DNA of 10,052 bases from Pseudomonadota bacterium. Its GTDB lineage: Bacteria > Pseudomonadota > Alphaproteobacteria > Rs-D84. The stretch is taken from contig WQUT01000063.1 of the NCBI GenBank assembly GCA_009781955.1, positions 1 through 10,052 of the forward strand, in the 5' to 3' direction. Under the pieces are notes generated by a model that saw only the letters and a list, made by a program, of their open reading frames with translations, had not been told where the DNA came from and did no database searches. The translations under genes were made by a program, and so were the position numbers. Shown here one piece after another: positions 1-7,010 of this stretch. Numbering within the stretch: position 1 is the stretch's first letter; every line of letters starts with the position of its first letter.

Positions 1-15
1 AAAAAGGAAAAGTAA
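1..15 (+). CDS. possible 3' end of a convergent gene (partial)
   Basis: Frame 1 of the window reads Lys-Lys-Glu-Lys followed by TAA at 13-15. A perfect plus-strand hairpin with a T-tract starts 20 bases later, so some plus-strand gene must end about here. A lysine-rich tail ending at 15 is the simplest fit. Only four codons are visible, so the product is unknown and the call rests on position before the terminator. Confidence 0.3.
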   Translation, partial: KKEK

Positions 16-35
16 ACCGATTGCTTTCCAACCTG

Positions 36-67
36 CCCCGCAAAACCAAGTTTTGCGGGGTTTTATT
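36..67 (+). terminator. Rho-independent terminator of the convergent plus-strand gene
   Basis: CCCCGCAAAAC (36-46) pairs perfectly with GTTTTGCGGGG (50-60) around a three-base loop (CAA), giving an 11-bp stem. TTTTATT follows at 61-67. The T-tract is on the plus strand, so it ends transcription coming from the left. On the minus strand the stem is followed by GCAGGTTGG with no T-tract, so it is a weaker candidate for ending trpS. Its last bases overlap the trpS stop codon (66-68), so the convergent genes are packed tail to tail. Confidence 0.85.
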
Positions 68-1067
68 ATCCCAGCATTGCGGATTTTACGCGGGCCAGCA
101 TCGGGACGGCGACCGCACGCGCCCTGGTGGCACCGGCCGCCAGAATGGCGTCGGTTTTTTCCGGCGTCGCCATCAGTTCATTGTATTTTTTTCGCGGGGC
201 CGATAAGTAGGCGTCAATCGCCGTAAACAAAGTCTTCTTTGCATCGCCGTATCCCATGCCGCCCGATTCAAATTTTTTCCGCAAATCCGCAATGTCCGCC
301 CGCGTCGCAAAATGCTGGTACAGTTGGAAAATTGTTGATTCATCCGGGTCCTTTGGCTCTTCGGGCAGTTTGCTGTCCGTGATAATCCGCATGACTTTCT
401 TTTTTAATTCGGCCGAGTCATCAAATATCGGGATTTGGTTTCCGTAAGACTTGCTCATCTTGCGCCCATCCAGGCCCGGCACGATGCCGGTTTCCGCGCG
501 AATAAACGGCTGGGGCAATTTCAAAATCGGGCCGTACACGTTATTGAAATATCCGGCAATGTCGCGCGCAAATTCCACGTGCTGTTTCTGATCCGCACCA
601 ACCGGCACCAAATCCGACCCATACAGCAAAATATCCGCCGCCATTAAAACAGGATAAGTATAAAGCCCCATGTTTATTCCGGCGTCCGCGTCCGTGCCGG
701 ACGCGACGTTTTTATCCACGGATGCCTTGTACGCATGGGCGCGGTTCATCATGCCCTTTGGCGTCACATTCATCAGCAGGACCGTTAATTCCGAAACCTC
801 TGGCACGTCCGACTGGCGAAAGAAAACCGTGCGTTCCGTGTTCAGGCCGAGCGAGAGGAATATCGCCGCAATTTCGCGCGTATGTCGCGCGATGGCCGCG
901 CGATCGCTGATGGCGTTCAAGGAATGCAGGTCGGCGATGAAGACAAACGACTGGCCGGCGGACGCATCGTTCGCCATATTTATGACGGGCATAATCGCGC
1001 CCACCAGGTTGCCCAAATGCGGCGTTCCGGTCGGCTTTATCCCGGTGAGTATAATTTCTTTTGACAT
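66..1067 (-). CDS. trpS: tryptophanyl-tRNA synthetase
   Basis: Cytoplasmic class I aminoacyl-tRNA synthetase that activates tryptophan with ATP and charges tRNA-Trp. The 333-residue length is normal for the bacterial enzyme. The N-terminal Rossmann fold has the HIGH-equivalent motif TPHLGN (residues 15-20), preceded by GIKPTG. The second ATP-binding signature KMSKS is intact at 203-207 (GRKMSKSYGN). GADQKQHVEFARD (about 157-169) is the usual TrpRS segment between them. The ATG at 1067 is chosen because the protein starts directly with the conserved N-terminal strand and AAAGGG lies seven bases upstream. About 220 bases of non-coding DNA separate it from the lytic transglycosylase gene upstream, so it probably has its own promoter, which I could not place with confidence. 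Nothing looks damaged. Confidence 0.97.
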   Translation of the reverse strand: MSKEIILTGIKPTGTPHLGNLVGAIMPVINMANDASAGQSFVFIADLHSLNAISDRAAIARHTREIAAIFLSLGLNTERTVFFRQSDVPEVSELTVLLMNVTPKGMMNRAHAYKASVDKNVASGTDADAGINMGLYTYPVLMAADILLYGSDLVPVGADQKQHVEFARDIAGYFNNVYGPILKLPQPFIRAETGIVPGLDGRKMSKSYGNQIPIFDDSAELKKKVMRIITDSKLPEEPKDPDESTIFQLYQHFATRADIADLRKKFESGGMGYGDAKKTLFTAIDAYLSAPRKKYNELMATPEKTDAILAAGATRARAVAVPMLARVKSAMLG

Positions 1068-1249
1068 GTCAAAACCCTTTGTGATTTTGTTTTATATTAA
1101 ATTGTTATGGGGAAAAATAAAAGCGCAAAATGGATGTGGCTCAAAAGAGCCAACGGAAAGACGAAGAAGAGATAATCGTGTTTAACATTGTAGATTTATT
1201 TTAGCATTGCGGGCGGGAAAGTCAAATTTATTATATGCAAAACCACCCC
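1068..1249. other. intergenic stretch upstream of trpS
   Basis: No convincing gene. On the minus strand a TATAAT lies at 1230-1235 (plus-strand ATTATA), without a good -35. A small hairpin GGCTC-AAAA-GAGCC occupies 1138-1151. A plus-strand 22-codon frame (1107-1175, basic, two Trp) and a minus-strand 15-codon frame (1141-1188, one Trp) overlap that hairpin. Neither has a ribosome binding site, so neither is called as a gene. The trpS promoter must lie here or further upstream. Confidence 0.5.
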
Positions 1250-1280
1250 GGCGCTACGCGCCACCCCTCCAAAGGAGGGG
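1250..1280 (-). repeat. palindromic (REP-like) element directly behind the lytic transglycosylase gene
   Basis: Two adjacent hairpins: GGCGC-TAC-GCGCC (1250-1262) and CCCCTCC-AAA-GGAGGGG (1264-1280). Read on the minus strand the order is CCTCC/GGAGG hairpin, TGG, GGCGC hairpin, GGGGTGG. This is the same layout as each half of the insertion inside the neighbouring gene. It begins seven bases after the stop codon. Only a short TTTT follows on the minus strand, so it is not a classical terminator, though it could stabilise the mRNA 3' end. Confidence 0.7.
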
Positions 1281-1286
1281 AACGCC

Positions 1287-2375
1287 CTATTTCAACTCTT
1301 CAGCCAAAAGGGCGATGGCGATCGCGTAAAAGTTGGAATTGTTCCATTTCTTGATGCGGTAGAAATTCGGATAGGTCAGATAGGCCGGGTAATTGCCCTC
1401 TCCATTGGAGGGGGCTGTCTGCGCTTGCGCAGACTGGGGGAGGCTATTATCTTGGAGCCCCCCCTCGGCGGCTTCGCCGCCACTCCCCCCCAAGAGGGGG
1501 GAGAATTTGTCGCAAACGATTCCCGCGGTCATATCGGCGGCGGGCAGAGGCGAGCCGTCCGGATTCGTCACCCCCAACGCCGCCCAGTCGTCCAGGGTCT
1601 TTTGCGTTTTCGCATCGCAGAGCCCAACGTCAAAATTATTCGGCACTATGACCGGGCGGATAATTTTTTGGGTTTTATCCCAGCCCAGTTTACTCAGGTA
1701 ATTCCCCGCGGAAAACATTGCGTCGCTGACGTTATTGATAATATCAATCCGGCCGTCGTTGTTGCCGTCCACGCCGTATTGCAGGTATGTCGTCGGGATG
1801 AATTGAAAATGCCCCATCGCGCCGGCCCAAGACCCGCGCAAATTATCCACCGGCACGCGGTCGTTGTCCGCAATCTTCATGCTGGCGATCAGCTGGTCGC
1901 TGAAGAATTTTTCCCGCCGGCCGTCGTAAATCAGCGTCAGGAACGCGTCCGATAGTTTATGCTTTGCCTTGAAATTCCCGTAATTGCTTTCCAGTCCCCA
2001 AAACGCCAGGATAACGTTCGGCGGCACGCCGAATTTCTCGTCCGTGCGGCGGAGCAGCGTCGGGTAAGTCCGGGCCATCTCGCGCCCCGCATCGGTGCGT
2101 TTCTGGGTCACCGTGCGGCCCAGGTAATCGTCCAGTGTCAGCTTGAATTCAGACTGATTCTGGTCGCGGTGCAGGGCTTCTGGAATAAACATCGCATTCT
2201 GGATTACGGAATCAATGGTTTGGGGCGATATTTTTTCGGCGATGGCGCGGGCGCGAATGTCGTTTAGAATCCCGAACCATCTGTCCAGGTCAAAATCCCC
2301 GCGATCGGCGCGCGCCGCGCCCGCGGCGCAGAGCATAAAGCATAACGCAAAGAAAAATGAGGATGCCTTTTTCAT
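1287..2375 (-). CDS. periplasmic lytic murein transglycosylase, MltB/SLT_2 type
   Basis: Cleaves the MurNAc-GlcNAc bond of peptidoglycan with formation of 1,6-anhydroMurNAc. Starting at the ATG at 2375 gives 362 residues with a typical signal peptide (MKK, a hydrophobic stretch to about residue 19, cleavage after ARA-23). No lipobox precedes Cys12 or Cys16, so a soluble periplasmic form is more likely than a lipoprotein. The catalytic Glu is E129 in GLESNYG. The family motif AGAMGHFQFIPTTY follows at 184-197, then GVDGNNDGRIDI (201-212). The C-terminal TYPNFYRIKKWNNSNFYA (334-351) is the conserved last part of the domain. A TTG 36 bases upstream is open but would place 12 residues before the signal peptide, so it is rejected. 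Residues 292-327 are an insertion encoded by palindromic repeats. A 54-codon gene ends 25 bases upstream, suggesting co-transcription. No Shine-Dalgarno is obvious. The exact subfamily is uncertain. Confidence 0.93.
   Translation of the reverse strand: MKKASSFFFALCFMLCAAGAARADRGDFDLDRWFGILNDIRARAIAEKISPQTIDSVIQNAMFIPEALHRDQNQSEFKLTLDDYLGRTVTQKRTDAGREMARTYPTLLRRTDEKFGVPPNVILAFWGLESNYGNFKAKHKLSDAFLTLIYDGRREKFFSDQLIASMKIADNDRVPVDNLRGSWAGAMGHFQFIPTTYLQYGVDGNNDGRIDIINNVSDAMFSAGNYLSKLGWDKTQKIIRPVIVPNNFDVGLCDAKTQKTLDDWAALGVTNPDGSPLPAADMTAGIVCDKFSPLLGGSGGEAAEGGLQDNSLPQSAQAQTAPSNGEGNYPAYLTYPNFYRIKKWNNSNFYAIAIALLAEELK
1395..1503. repeat. inverted pair of palindromic elements inserted in frame in the lytic transglycosylase gene
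   Basis: Unit A, read on the plus strand, has the hairpin GCCCTCTCC-ATT-GGAGGGGGC (1395-1415, one G-T pair), then GTCTGCGC-TT-GCGCAGAC (1417-1434), then GGGGGAGGCT. Unit B has the same layout on the opposite strand: CTCCCCCC/GGGGGGAG (1483-1503) and GGCGGC-TTC-GCCGCC (1467-1481), then a C-rich tail. The units face each other across about 10 bases. The block encodes 36 residues rich in Gly, Ser, Ala and Gln (292-327) without a stop, in a region where MltB-like proteins usually have a short variable loop. AATT occurs on both sides (1391-1394 and 1504-1507). Confidence 0.8.
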
Positions 2376-2400
2376 AAAATGCAATTTACAGCATTCTTGA

Positions 2401-2565
2401 TCAAAACGCAAGCTTGTTGCGATTTATAAGCCAATGGGCAATCTTATACGCGCCCAGAATGCCGAAAACCACGCCGCCGGCGATCGCGCCGCAATCATAG
2501 GGCGAAAACAGCACGCCGACCAGTCCCAGAATAATAAGAGCGTCAATCAAGTTGTATCCGAACAT
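2401..2565 (-). CDS. small two-helix membrane protein, 54 aa
   Basis: A complete 54-codon frame from ATG (2565) to TGA (2401-2403), not recognised as a known family. Two hydrophobic stretches, residues 6-20 (LIDALIILGLVGVLF) and about 26-48, are joined by SPYDC with a single Cys at 25. The second is glycine-rich, like small hairpin membrane proteins. The C-terminus is basic (NRNK), which would favour a cytoplasmic end. AGGG lies eight bases before the ATG. The gene sits 30 bases after the R-M stop and 25 bases before the lytic transglycosylase start, on the same strand, filling the gap exactly. Its codon use (many GGC, GCG, CTG) matches the chromosomal genes and not the AT-rich R-M gene, so it belongs with the transglycosylase. 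Function unknown. Confidence 0.65.
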   Translation of the reverse strand: MFGYNLIDALIILGLVGVLFSPYDCGAIAGGVVFGILGAYKIAHWLINRNKLAF

Positions 2566-2595
2566 TTCAAAATCCCTATTAGGTAAGAGCCAATA

Positions 2596-5253
2596 TTATT
2601 TGTCACCGGCCAAATTGATTTTAATCTGAACATTTTTGATCTTTTCCATCATTTCTATTACCTTAGATTTCTTGCTCTCCAAAGACTCGTATCTATCAGC
2701 AACTTTCATTTGTTTTTGTAAGTCAAACGATCCATCGGACTTTATCGGAATCGGAATCATCATATTTTCAATAACACCCTTTGTCGGCTTATTTTCCCAA
2801 CCGAACCCATAAATGTTGCGAATATCTTTAAGGACGAAAGCTAAGTACCGATAGCTTATATCCGGATTATCAAGAATAAATACTCCAGCATCACCATTTA
2901 CTGAAAATCTTTGCTTCTCCAAATACGAAACTGTGCCGGCATAATGTCCATTAGTGGTGATAGTTATGCATTCCGTGTCAAAATCATAAGTATCTATTCT
3001 GCCGATATAGTCTTTCCTGGTTGTGGCCGCAGACAGAACAGGATATCCGCCACTATGTTCGCGGCAGTACTTTGCAGTAAACCTGCTGTTACCTTTTATA
3101 AATTTTCCGACGGAATTCAACGCAATTTCTTTATATTTAACTCCATCATTTCCCATATCCGATCCCAACCTGGGAACGTCCTGTTTAAGAATATCCGCCA
3201 GTGAATTTCTTGCGGTGTTCAACAAATCGTAAAAATCTACCACTGATATTTCCACTACATCGTCTTCTATACCTAAATCTTTTTTTTCCTCCACGGTCCA
3301 ATCTTTGTCTACAAGCCAATTGTTATTCCTTAAACGATCTATATTTTGTAGCTTGCATCTTGGGTCGGACGATAAGAACTTTTCAGGTCGTGCAGAAAAC
3401 TGGCTGAATAGCACCGACATATTCACTAAGTCGTTCTTTCCTGGTTCTTCAAATCTCTTTGTATCTTTTGTCTCACCTATTTCGGAAACAAGGTATGTAA
3501 AAATTGGCAAAGTTTGCTCAGATTTATTACCTTTATCTTTTTTGGTAATTGCCAAAATATACGTACGTTTCGGCGTAGCGAAAAAAGTTCTGCTGGGCAG
3601 AGAAACAACTGCGTTCACCTCACACGTATCAAGTATTTTATTGCGCAAAGTTTTATCAGCTGAACGTGAAAGCAAACCGTCTGGAACTATTACGAATGCT
3701 TTACCTCTCGGCTTAAGTGCTCTTATGATCCATTCAACTGCCAATCCCTCTAAACCGTTGCCATTAGAAGGATATATTTTCAACAGACCACGGTCTGCTA
3801 TTTCCTTTTTTATCGTTGCAATTCCACTGGTTACATAGGGTGGGTTAGTCAGTATAAAGTCATAGTAATCTTCTTTATCATCCATGCCAAAAGTGCCAAG
3901 AATATCATCTTTTATGAGATGAAACGTTTTATTGAAAACTTTTTTTGAGAACTCTTCCGTAAGGTCGCCATTATCTTTAAGTATATCGGCCAGATAAATA
4001 AGCATATTGGCCTTTGCCAATATAATTGTACGCTCATCGTCTTTTTCATCAGAGCCCTTGTCATAACCAGTTATTTCAGCGGATAACTTTATTTCTCTGT
4101 TTTTTGGTCTAAACTGATTAAATATATTTTCAAACTTATTTATGAATTCCAACGGGAATCCACCAACGCCACAGAACGGATCACACATACGAACATCGGC
4201 CTTTACAGAATCCGGATTAATCATATCCATAATCGCCAGAATTACATTTCTGGGAGTAAAATACTGGCCAAGCGCAGCAACGCTTGCAGATTGGCGTAAA
4301 AAATCCTCGTACAAACGTGTTTTAAAAGATCTGTCTATGTTCTTAAATGAACCAAATTCCCTATCGTATTTCGCAAATTCCTCTAAAATTTGTGCGAACA
4401 AGCCGGCCTGACCTACGATCGCTTTACCACTTTCGTTTACGAAAATAGTCCCGTTAAAAATAGTCGTTCCATCATCACCTTTTGGGAACATCTCATCTTT
4501 TATTTTACTACGAACATTTTTGGCATAAAAATCCAACGCCTGGCGGGTATCTTTTTTACTTAAGCTATATACATAAGCGAAATCAAGATCAAAATCTTTA
4601 CGCAGAACCCCTATATCCGACAAAAATTTGAATATAAAAATTTCTACTACGTTATACAGGCATTTTTCTGGCTCTTTGTTCGTGGCTATCCAAATTTTCT
4701 GCCACACTCGGTGCGCGAGATTCTTGGGATTTAAAATTATCTCGGGCGTGATATTTCCGCCGTTGTCCAAATTATCACATTTTCTAATCAGAGTAACTAT
4801 ATCACCTTTTTCTTCAGGCGAAGTAGTATTGGTTACATTGACGCTATGCCTGACTGATTTTCTACCTTCCTTTATTTCTTGTCCGTCATTATCAAACCAG
4901 TAAGTATTTCCGCCGGAATTATCTGTAGCTATTATAACATGGCAATCAAGCTTTTTAGCAAGCTTATAATACCATTCTGTAATAACCGATTTGGCGGAAT
5001 CTTTGGAGTGAATTTGCCCTACGGGCGGTTTAGCCTCTATTATAGCCTTAATGTTATTCTTTCCGGATAGGATCAGTCCATCCGGTTTATTGCCGGCCAA
5101 TTTTCCCCAGGATCTTTTTGGCAAAATTCCCGCTTTCTCAAGTTGTCCTACATTAGTCGCCCCAATTTTAATATAATGGAAATCGTCCACTAATTGTATA
5201 TCTACAAAGTGGTCAGACAATTCTTCGCTGGCTGATAAATTGTATTTATACAT
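2596..5253 (-). CDS. fused restriction-modification-specificity protein, type IIG-like
   Basis: An 885-residue protein combining DNA cleavage, adenine methylation and target recognition. Residues 1-130 contain a likely PD-(D/E)XK nuclease: PDGLIL with D58, then IIEAK with E73 and K75. Residues about 175-320 form the helical region usual before type I-like methyltransferases. The N6-adenine methyltransferase core has QYFTP (330-334), motif I DPFCGVGG (358-365, SAM binding) and motif IV NPPY (470-473, catalysis), in gamma-class order. Residues about 705-845 resemble one HsdS target-recognition domain, followed by a Lys/Glu-rich coiled coil (847-880). AAGG lies about 10 bases before the ATG at 5253. 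Base composition is clearly more AT-rich than all neighbours, and no hsdR or second specificity gene lies beside it, so recent acquisition is likely. A run of eight A (plus 3280-3287) lies between the methyltransferase and recognition domains. The alternative is a type I HsdM-HsdS fusion with a non-cleaving N-terminus. Confidence 0.85.
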   Translation of the reverse strand: MYKYNLSASEELSDHFVDIQLVDDFHYIKIGATNVGQLEKAGILPKRSWGKLAGNKPDGLILSGKNNIKAIIEAKPPVGQIHSKDSAKSVITEWYYKLAKKLDCHVIIATDNSGGNTYWFDNDGQEIKEGRKSVRHSVNVTNTTSPEEKGDIVTLIRKCDNLDNGGNITPEIILNPKNLAHRVWQKIWIATNKEPEKCLYNVVEIFIFKFLSDIGVLRKDFDLDFAYVYSLSKKDTRQALDFYAKNVRSKIKDEMFPKGDDGTTIFNGTIFVNESGKAIVGQAGLFAQILEEFAKYDREFGSFKNIDRSFKTRLYEDFLRQSASVAALGQYFTPRNVILAIMDMINPDSVKADVRMCDPFCGVGGFPLEFINKFENIFNQFRPKNREIKLSAEITGYDKGSDEKDDERTIILAKANMLIYLADILKDNGDLTEEFSKKVFNKTFHLIKDDILGTFGMDDKEDYYDFILTNPPYVTSGIATIKKEIADRGLLKIYPSNGNGLEGLAVEWIIRALKPRGKAFVIVPDGLLSRSADKTLRNKILDTCEVNAVVSLPSRTFFATPKRTYILAITKKDKGNKSEQTLPIFTYLVSEIGETKDTKRFEEPGKNDLVNMSVLFSQFSARPEKFLSSDPRCKLQNIDRLRNNNWLVDKDWTVEEKKDLGIEDDVVEISVVDFYDLLNTARNSLADILKQDVPRLGSDMGNDGVKYKEIALNSVGKFIKGNSRFTAKYCREHSGGYPVLSAATTRKDYIGRIDTYDFDTECITITTNGHYAGTVSYLEKQRFSVNGDAGVFILDNPDISYRYLAFVLKDIRNIYGFGWENKPTKGVIENMMIPIPIKSDGSFDLQKQMKVADRYESLESKKSKVIEMMEKIKNVQIKINLAGDK

Positions 5254-5287
5254 TGCAAAATACCTTATTCTATGGGGTCACACTTAT

Positions 5288-5317
5288 TTTATACAACAAA
5301 AGACCGACTTGGGGCAA
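5288..5317 (-). promoter_or_regulatory. candidate promoter of the R-M gene
   Basis: On the minus strand TTGCCC (5312-5317) and TATAAA (5288-5293) are separated by 18 bases, ending 34 bases before the R-M start codon. The site sits between the outer-membrane protein stop and the R-M start. Both boxes are imperfect, so this is a moderate call. Read-through from the upstream gene is also possible because no terminator separates them. Confidence 0.4.
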
Positions 5318-5324
5318 GGACAAA

Positions 5325-6818
5325 TCAGAACGCATATTTCAGGCCCAGGTGCAAAGCGAACGATTGCCAGTAAGCGTATCTGAGGGATTCGGAAATATGC
5401 TCCGTATGGGCCTCTATAGTCTGCAATATCGGATACCCGTTCGCATCCAAAACATACTGGCCGTTCGCGTCCCTCAGCCACGTGGTATAGGCGGCCACAA
5501 ACAAATCCCCGGATATCTTGCCCACATAATAATAATTGGTAGAGGCCTTTAACGACAGCTGGAGCCGGTTGGACATCGTGTAAATGTATTCCATTTCCGC
5601 CTGATACGAATACGAGCCGTTAGAGCCCTGGTCTATAAAGCTGGGGTTCTGCTGCCAATCCGTGCGCATGGGCCAGGTTCCTTCGGAATAATAATTGGGT
5701 ATTCCTATCTGGGCGTAAAAGCGCAGCTTGTCCGAGAAGGTCATCTGCTTTTCAACCTCTAGCCCCAGGAAGAGCCCGCTCCACCGCGTGTTATAGATAT
5801 GCGTGGTTCCCGGAACCACTATCGGGCCGTCGCCGCCGATTATCACGCATTCCCCGGGTCCCACGCCCCAAGGCAGGGTGCCCCAAATATACTGGTAATC
5901 GCCGGTGACCAGGACCAGGTTCCCCAGGCCGTCCGGCGTCAATTGCGGCGTATGATCGGGATTCGCGATGGCGACCTTTATATCTTCGGGCGACAGACAG
6001 ACCTGGAACGTTCCATCCGGCGGGGTCACCCCTTGGGGCACGCTGTAATACTTTCCGTTCTCGTCCCCGTATATGTAATCGCCGAACTGGTTCAGCAAAG
6101 GCAGGTATATCGCTGGATTCGGGTAAATATGGTCGGACATCACCAGATCGTGGTTGAACATTTCGTATCCGATGCTGGGCGAAAGTTTCCAACCGCCCAG
6201 GTCCCAGACATGCCGCGCGCCCAGGCCGACGCGCAAATAATTCGTCTTGCCGGACTCATCGCCCATGGAAATGGTAAATATCCCGTATGTCGGATACTTG
6301 TTGTCATACGGTTTCAAGTCATAGTCCATTGACAGTCCGCCGGTCCCCAGCGTGCCGTAACGGTATTCGCCGAACGCGAACATATCAACGTTGCGCAATG
6401 AAAATTTATACTGTCCCTGGACGCCGATTTCGTTGAAAATCATATCGTTCCAGCCGAGGATTGACTGCACGCCGGTTTCAAACTGGAATTTCGCATATCT
6501 GCGCGCGTAATCCGCGGAAAGCACGAATGGCGGCTCGTCCGCCGGATTAATCGCGATTCCGGCCGGCGTCATGGTTCCCGTCACCACCGGCGCGACCGGC
6601 GCGGGCACCTGATACGAATATGTCCGCGTTGCCACGACCTGTTTCTGGCTGTTTTGTCCGACGTAAGAGCTGGATGTCGCGCCGGGTTTATACGTTGCGG
6701 TCGCCAGAGAGTCACCGCCGGTCGCGCCCTTGTAATAAATCGGAACGCCCTCTTGCGCGGGGATGGCGGCAAAAGGCATAAAAATACCCAGCAAAACAGG
6801 GAAAAATCTGATTCTCAT
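5325..6818 (-). CDS. outer-membrane beta-barrel protein, possibly omptin-like
   Basis: A 497-residue protein with an N-terminal signal peptide (MRIRFF, hydrophobic to about 19, cleavage likely after AIPA-21). A Ser/Thr/Pro-rich linker (about 25-95) precedes alternating aromatic/polar strands typical of a barrel. The last residues LHLGLKYAF end in Phe, the usual BAM-dependent C-terminal signal. The order of strands, GTLGTGGLSMDYD (155-167) followed by a GWKLSPSIGYE strand, resembles OmpT-type omptins, where a D-x-D pair is catalytic. Here D165 and D167 fit that place. No Asp-x-His pair is visible where omptins have it, and an extra segment (about 243-342) with two cysteines (C274, C324) enlarges one loop. 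So a protease role is not supported; a relative or structural porin-like protein is equally possible. The start at 6818 has AAGGGA just upstream; the longer open frame begins inside the heptamer array and is rejected. Confidence 0.8.
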   Translation of the reverse strand: MRIRFFPVLLGIFMPFAAIPAQEGVPIYYKGATGGDSLATATYKPGATSSSYVGQNSQKQVVATRTYSYQVPAPVAPVVTGTMTPAGIAINPADEPPFVLSADYARRYAKFQFETGVQSILGWNDMIFNEIGVQGQYKFSLRNVDMFAFGEYRYGTLGTGGLSMDYDLKPYDNKYPTYGIFTISMGDESGKTNYLRVGLGARHVWDLGGWKLSPSIGYEMFNHDLVMSDHIYPNPAIYLPLLNQFGDYIYGDENGKYYSVPQGVTPPDGTFQVCLSPEDIKVAIANPDHTPQLTPDGLGNLVLVTGDYQYIWGTLPWGVGPGECVIIGGDGPIVVPGTTHIYNTRWSGLFLGLEVEKQMTFSDKLRFYAQIGIPNYYSEGTWPMRTDWQQNPSFIDQGSNGSYSYQAEMEYIYTMSNRLQLSLKASTNYYYVGKISGDLFVAAYTTWLRDANGQYVLDANGYPILQTIEAHTEHISESLRYAYWQSFALHLGLKYAF

Positions 6819-6836
6819 ATCCCTTCCTATTTGCAA

Positions 6837-6864
6837 ATTATACCATAAAAAGTTCCCGCGTAAA
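6837..6864 (-). promoter_or_regulatory. promoter of the outer-membrane protein gene
   Basis: Minus strand: TGGTATAAT (6837-6845) is an extended -10, with TTTACG (6859-6864) as -35 at 16-base spacing. Transcription would start about 12 bases before the AAGGGA ribosome binding site. The -35 lies 16 bases from the left heptamer array. Confidence 0.7.
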
Positions 6865-6880
6865 AGGGGGAAGTTTTCGT

Positions 6881-6943
6881 GGTCATTGGTCGTTAGTCGT
6901 TGGTCGTTAGTCGCTGGTCGTTGGTCGTTGGTCATTGGTCGTT
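6881..6943. repeat. left heptamer array (GGTCGTT x 9)
   Basis: Nine consecutive 7-bp units on the plus strand: GGTCATT, GGTCGTT, AGTCGTT, GGTCGTT, AGTCGCT, GGTCGTT, GGTCGTT, GGTCATT, GGTCGTT. Variation is limited to positions 1, 5 and 6 of the unit. It is the reverse complement, in the same phase, of the array at 7011-7065, so the two can form a long imperfect hairpin. It lies directly upstream of the outer-membrane protein promoter. Confidence 0.95.
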
Positions 6944-7010
6944 AGCATTGGAGGTTGTAATTTGCATTTTGATATGTATTGCATCAATTATCTGTTTACA
7001 ATGAAAAATT

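Noticed and set aside
1250..1280. Classical terminator for the lytic transglycosylase gene
   Set aside because: The hairpins lack a proper T-tract on the minus strand; only GGGGTGGTTTT follows.
1391..1507. AATT on both sides of the in-gene doublet as a target-site duplication
   Set aside because: Exact removal of one AATT plus the 109-bp element would shift the frame, and AATT is short and self-complementary, so chance is likely.
3305..3838. 177-codon plus-strand frame opposite the R-M gene
   Set aside because: It runs antisense to conserved methyltransferase motifs and shows no domain of its own.
5799..6332. 177-codon plus-strand frame opposite the outer-membrane protein gene
   Set aside because: No ribosome site, His/Arg/Gln-rich shadow composition, and the minus strand has a full signal peptide and barrel protein.
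6819..6935. Upstream start of the outer-membrane protein at 6935
   Set aside because: It would place array-encoded residues and the promoter region before a clear signal peptide; the ATG at 6818 has a ribosome site.
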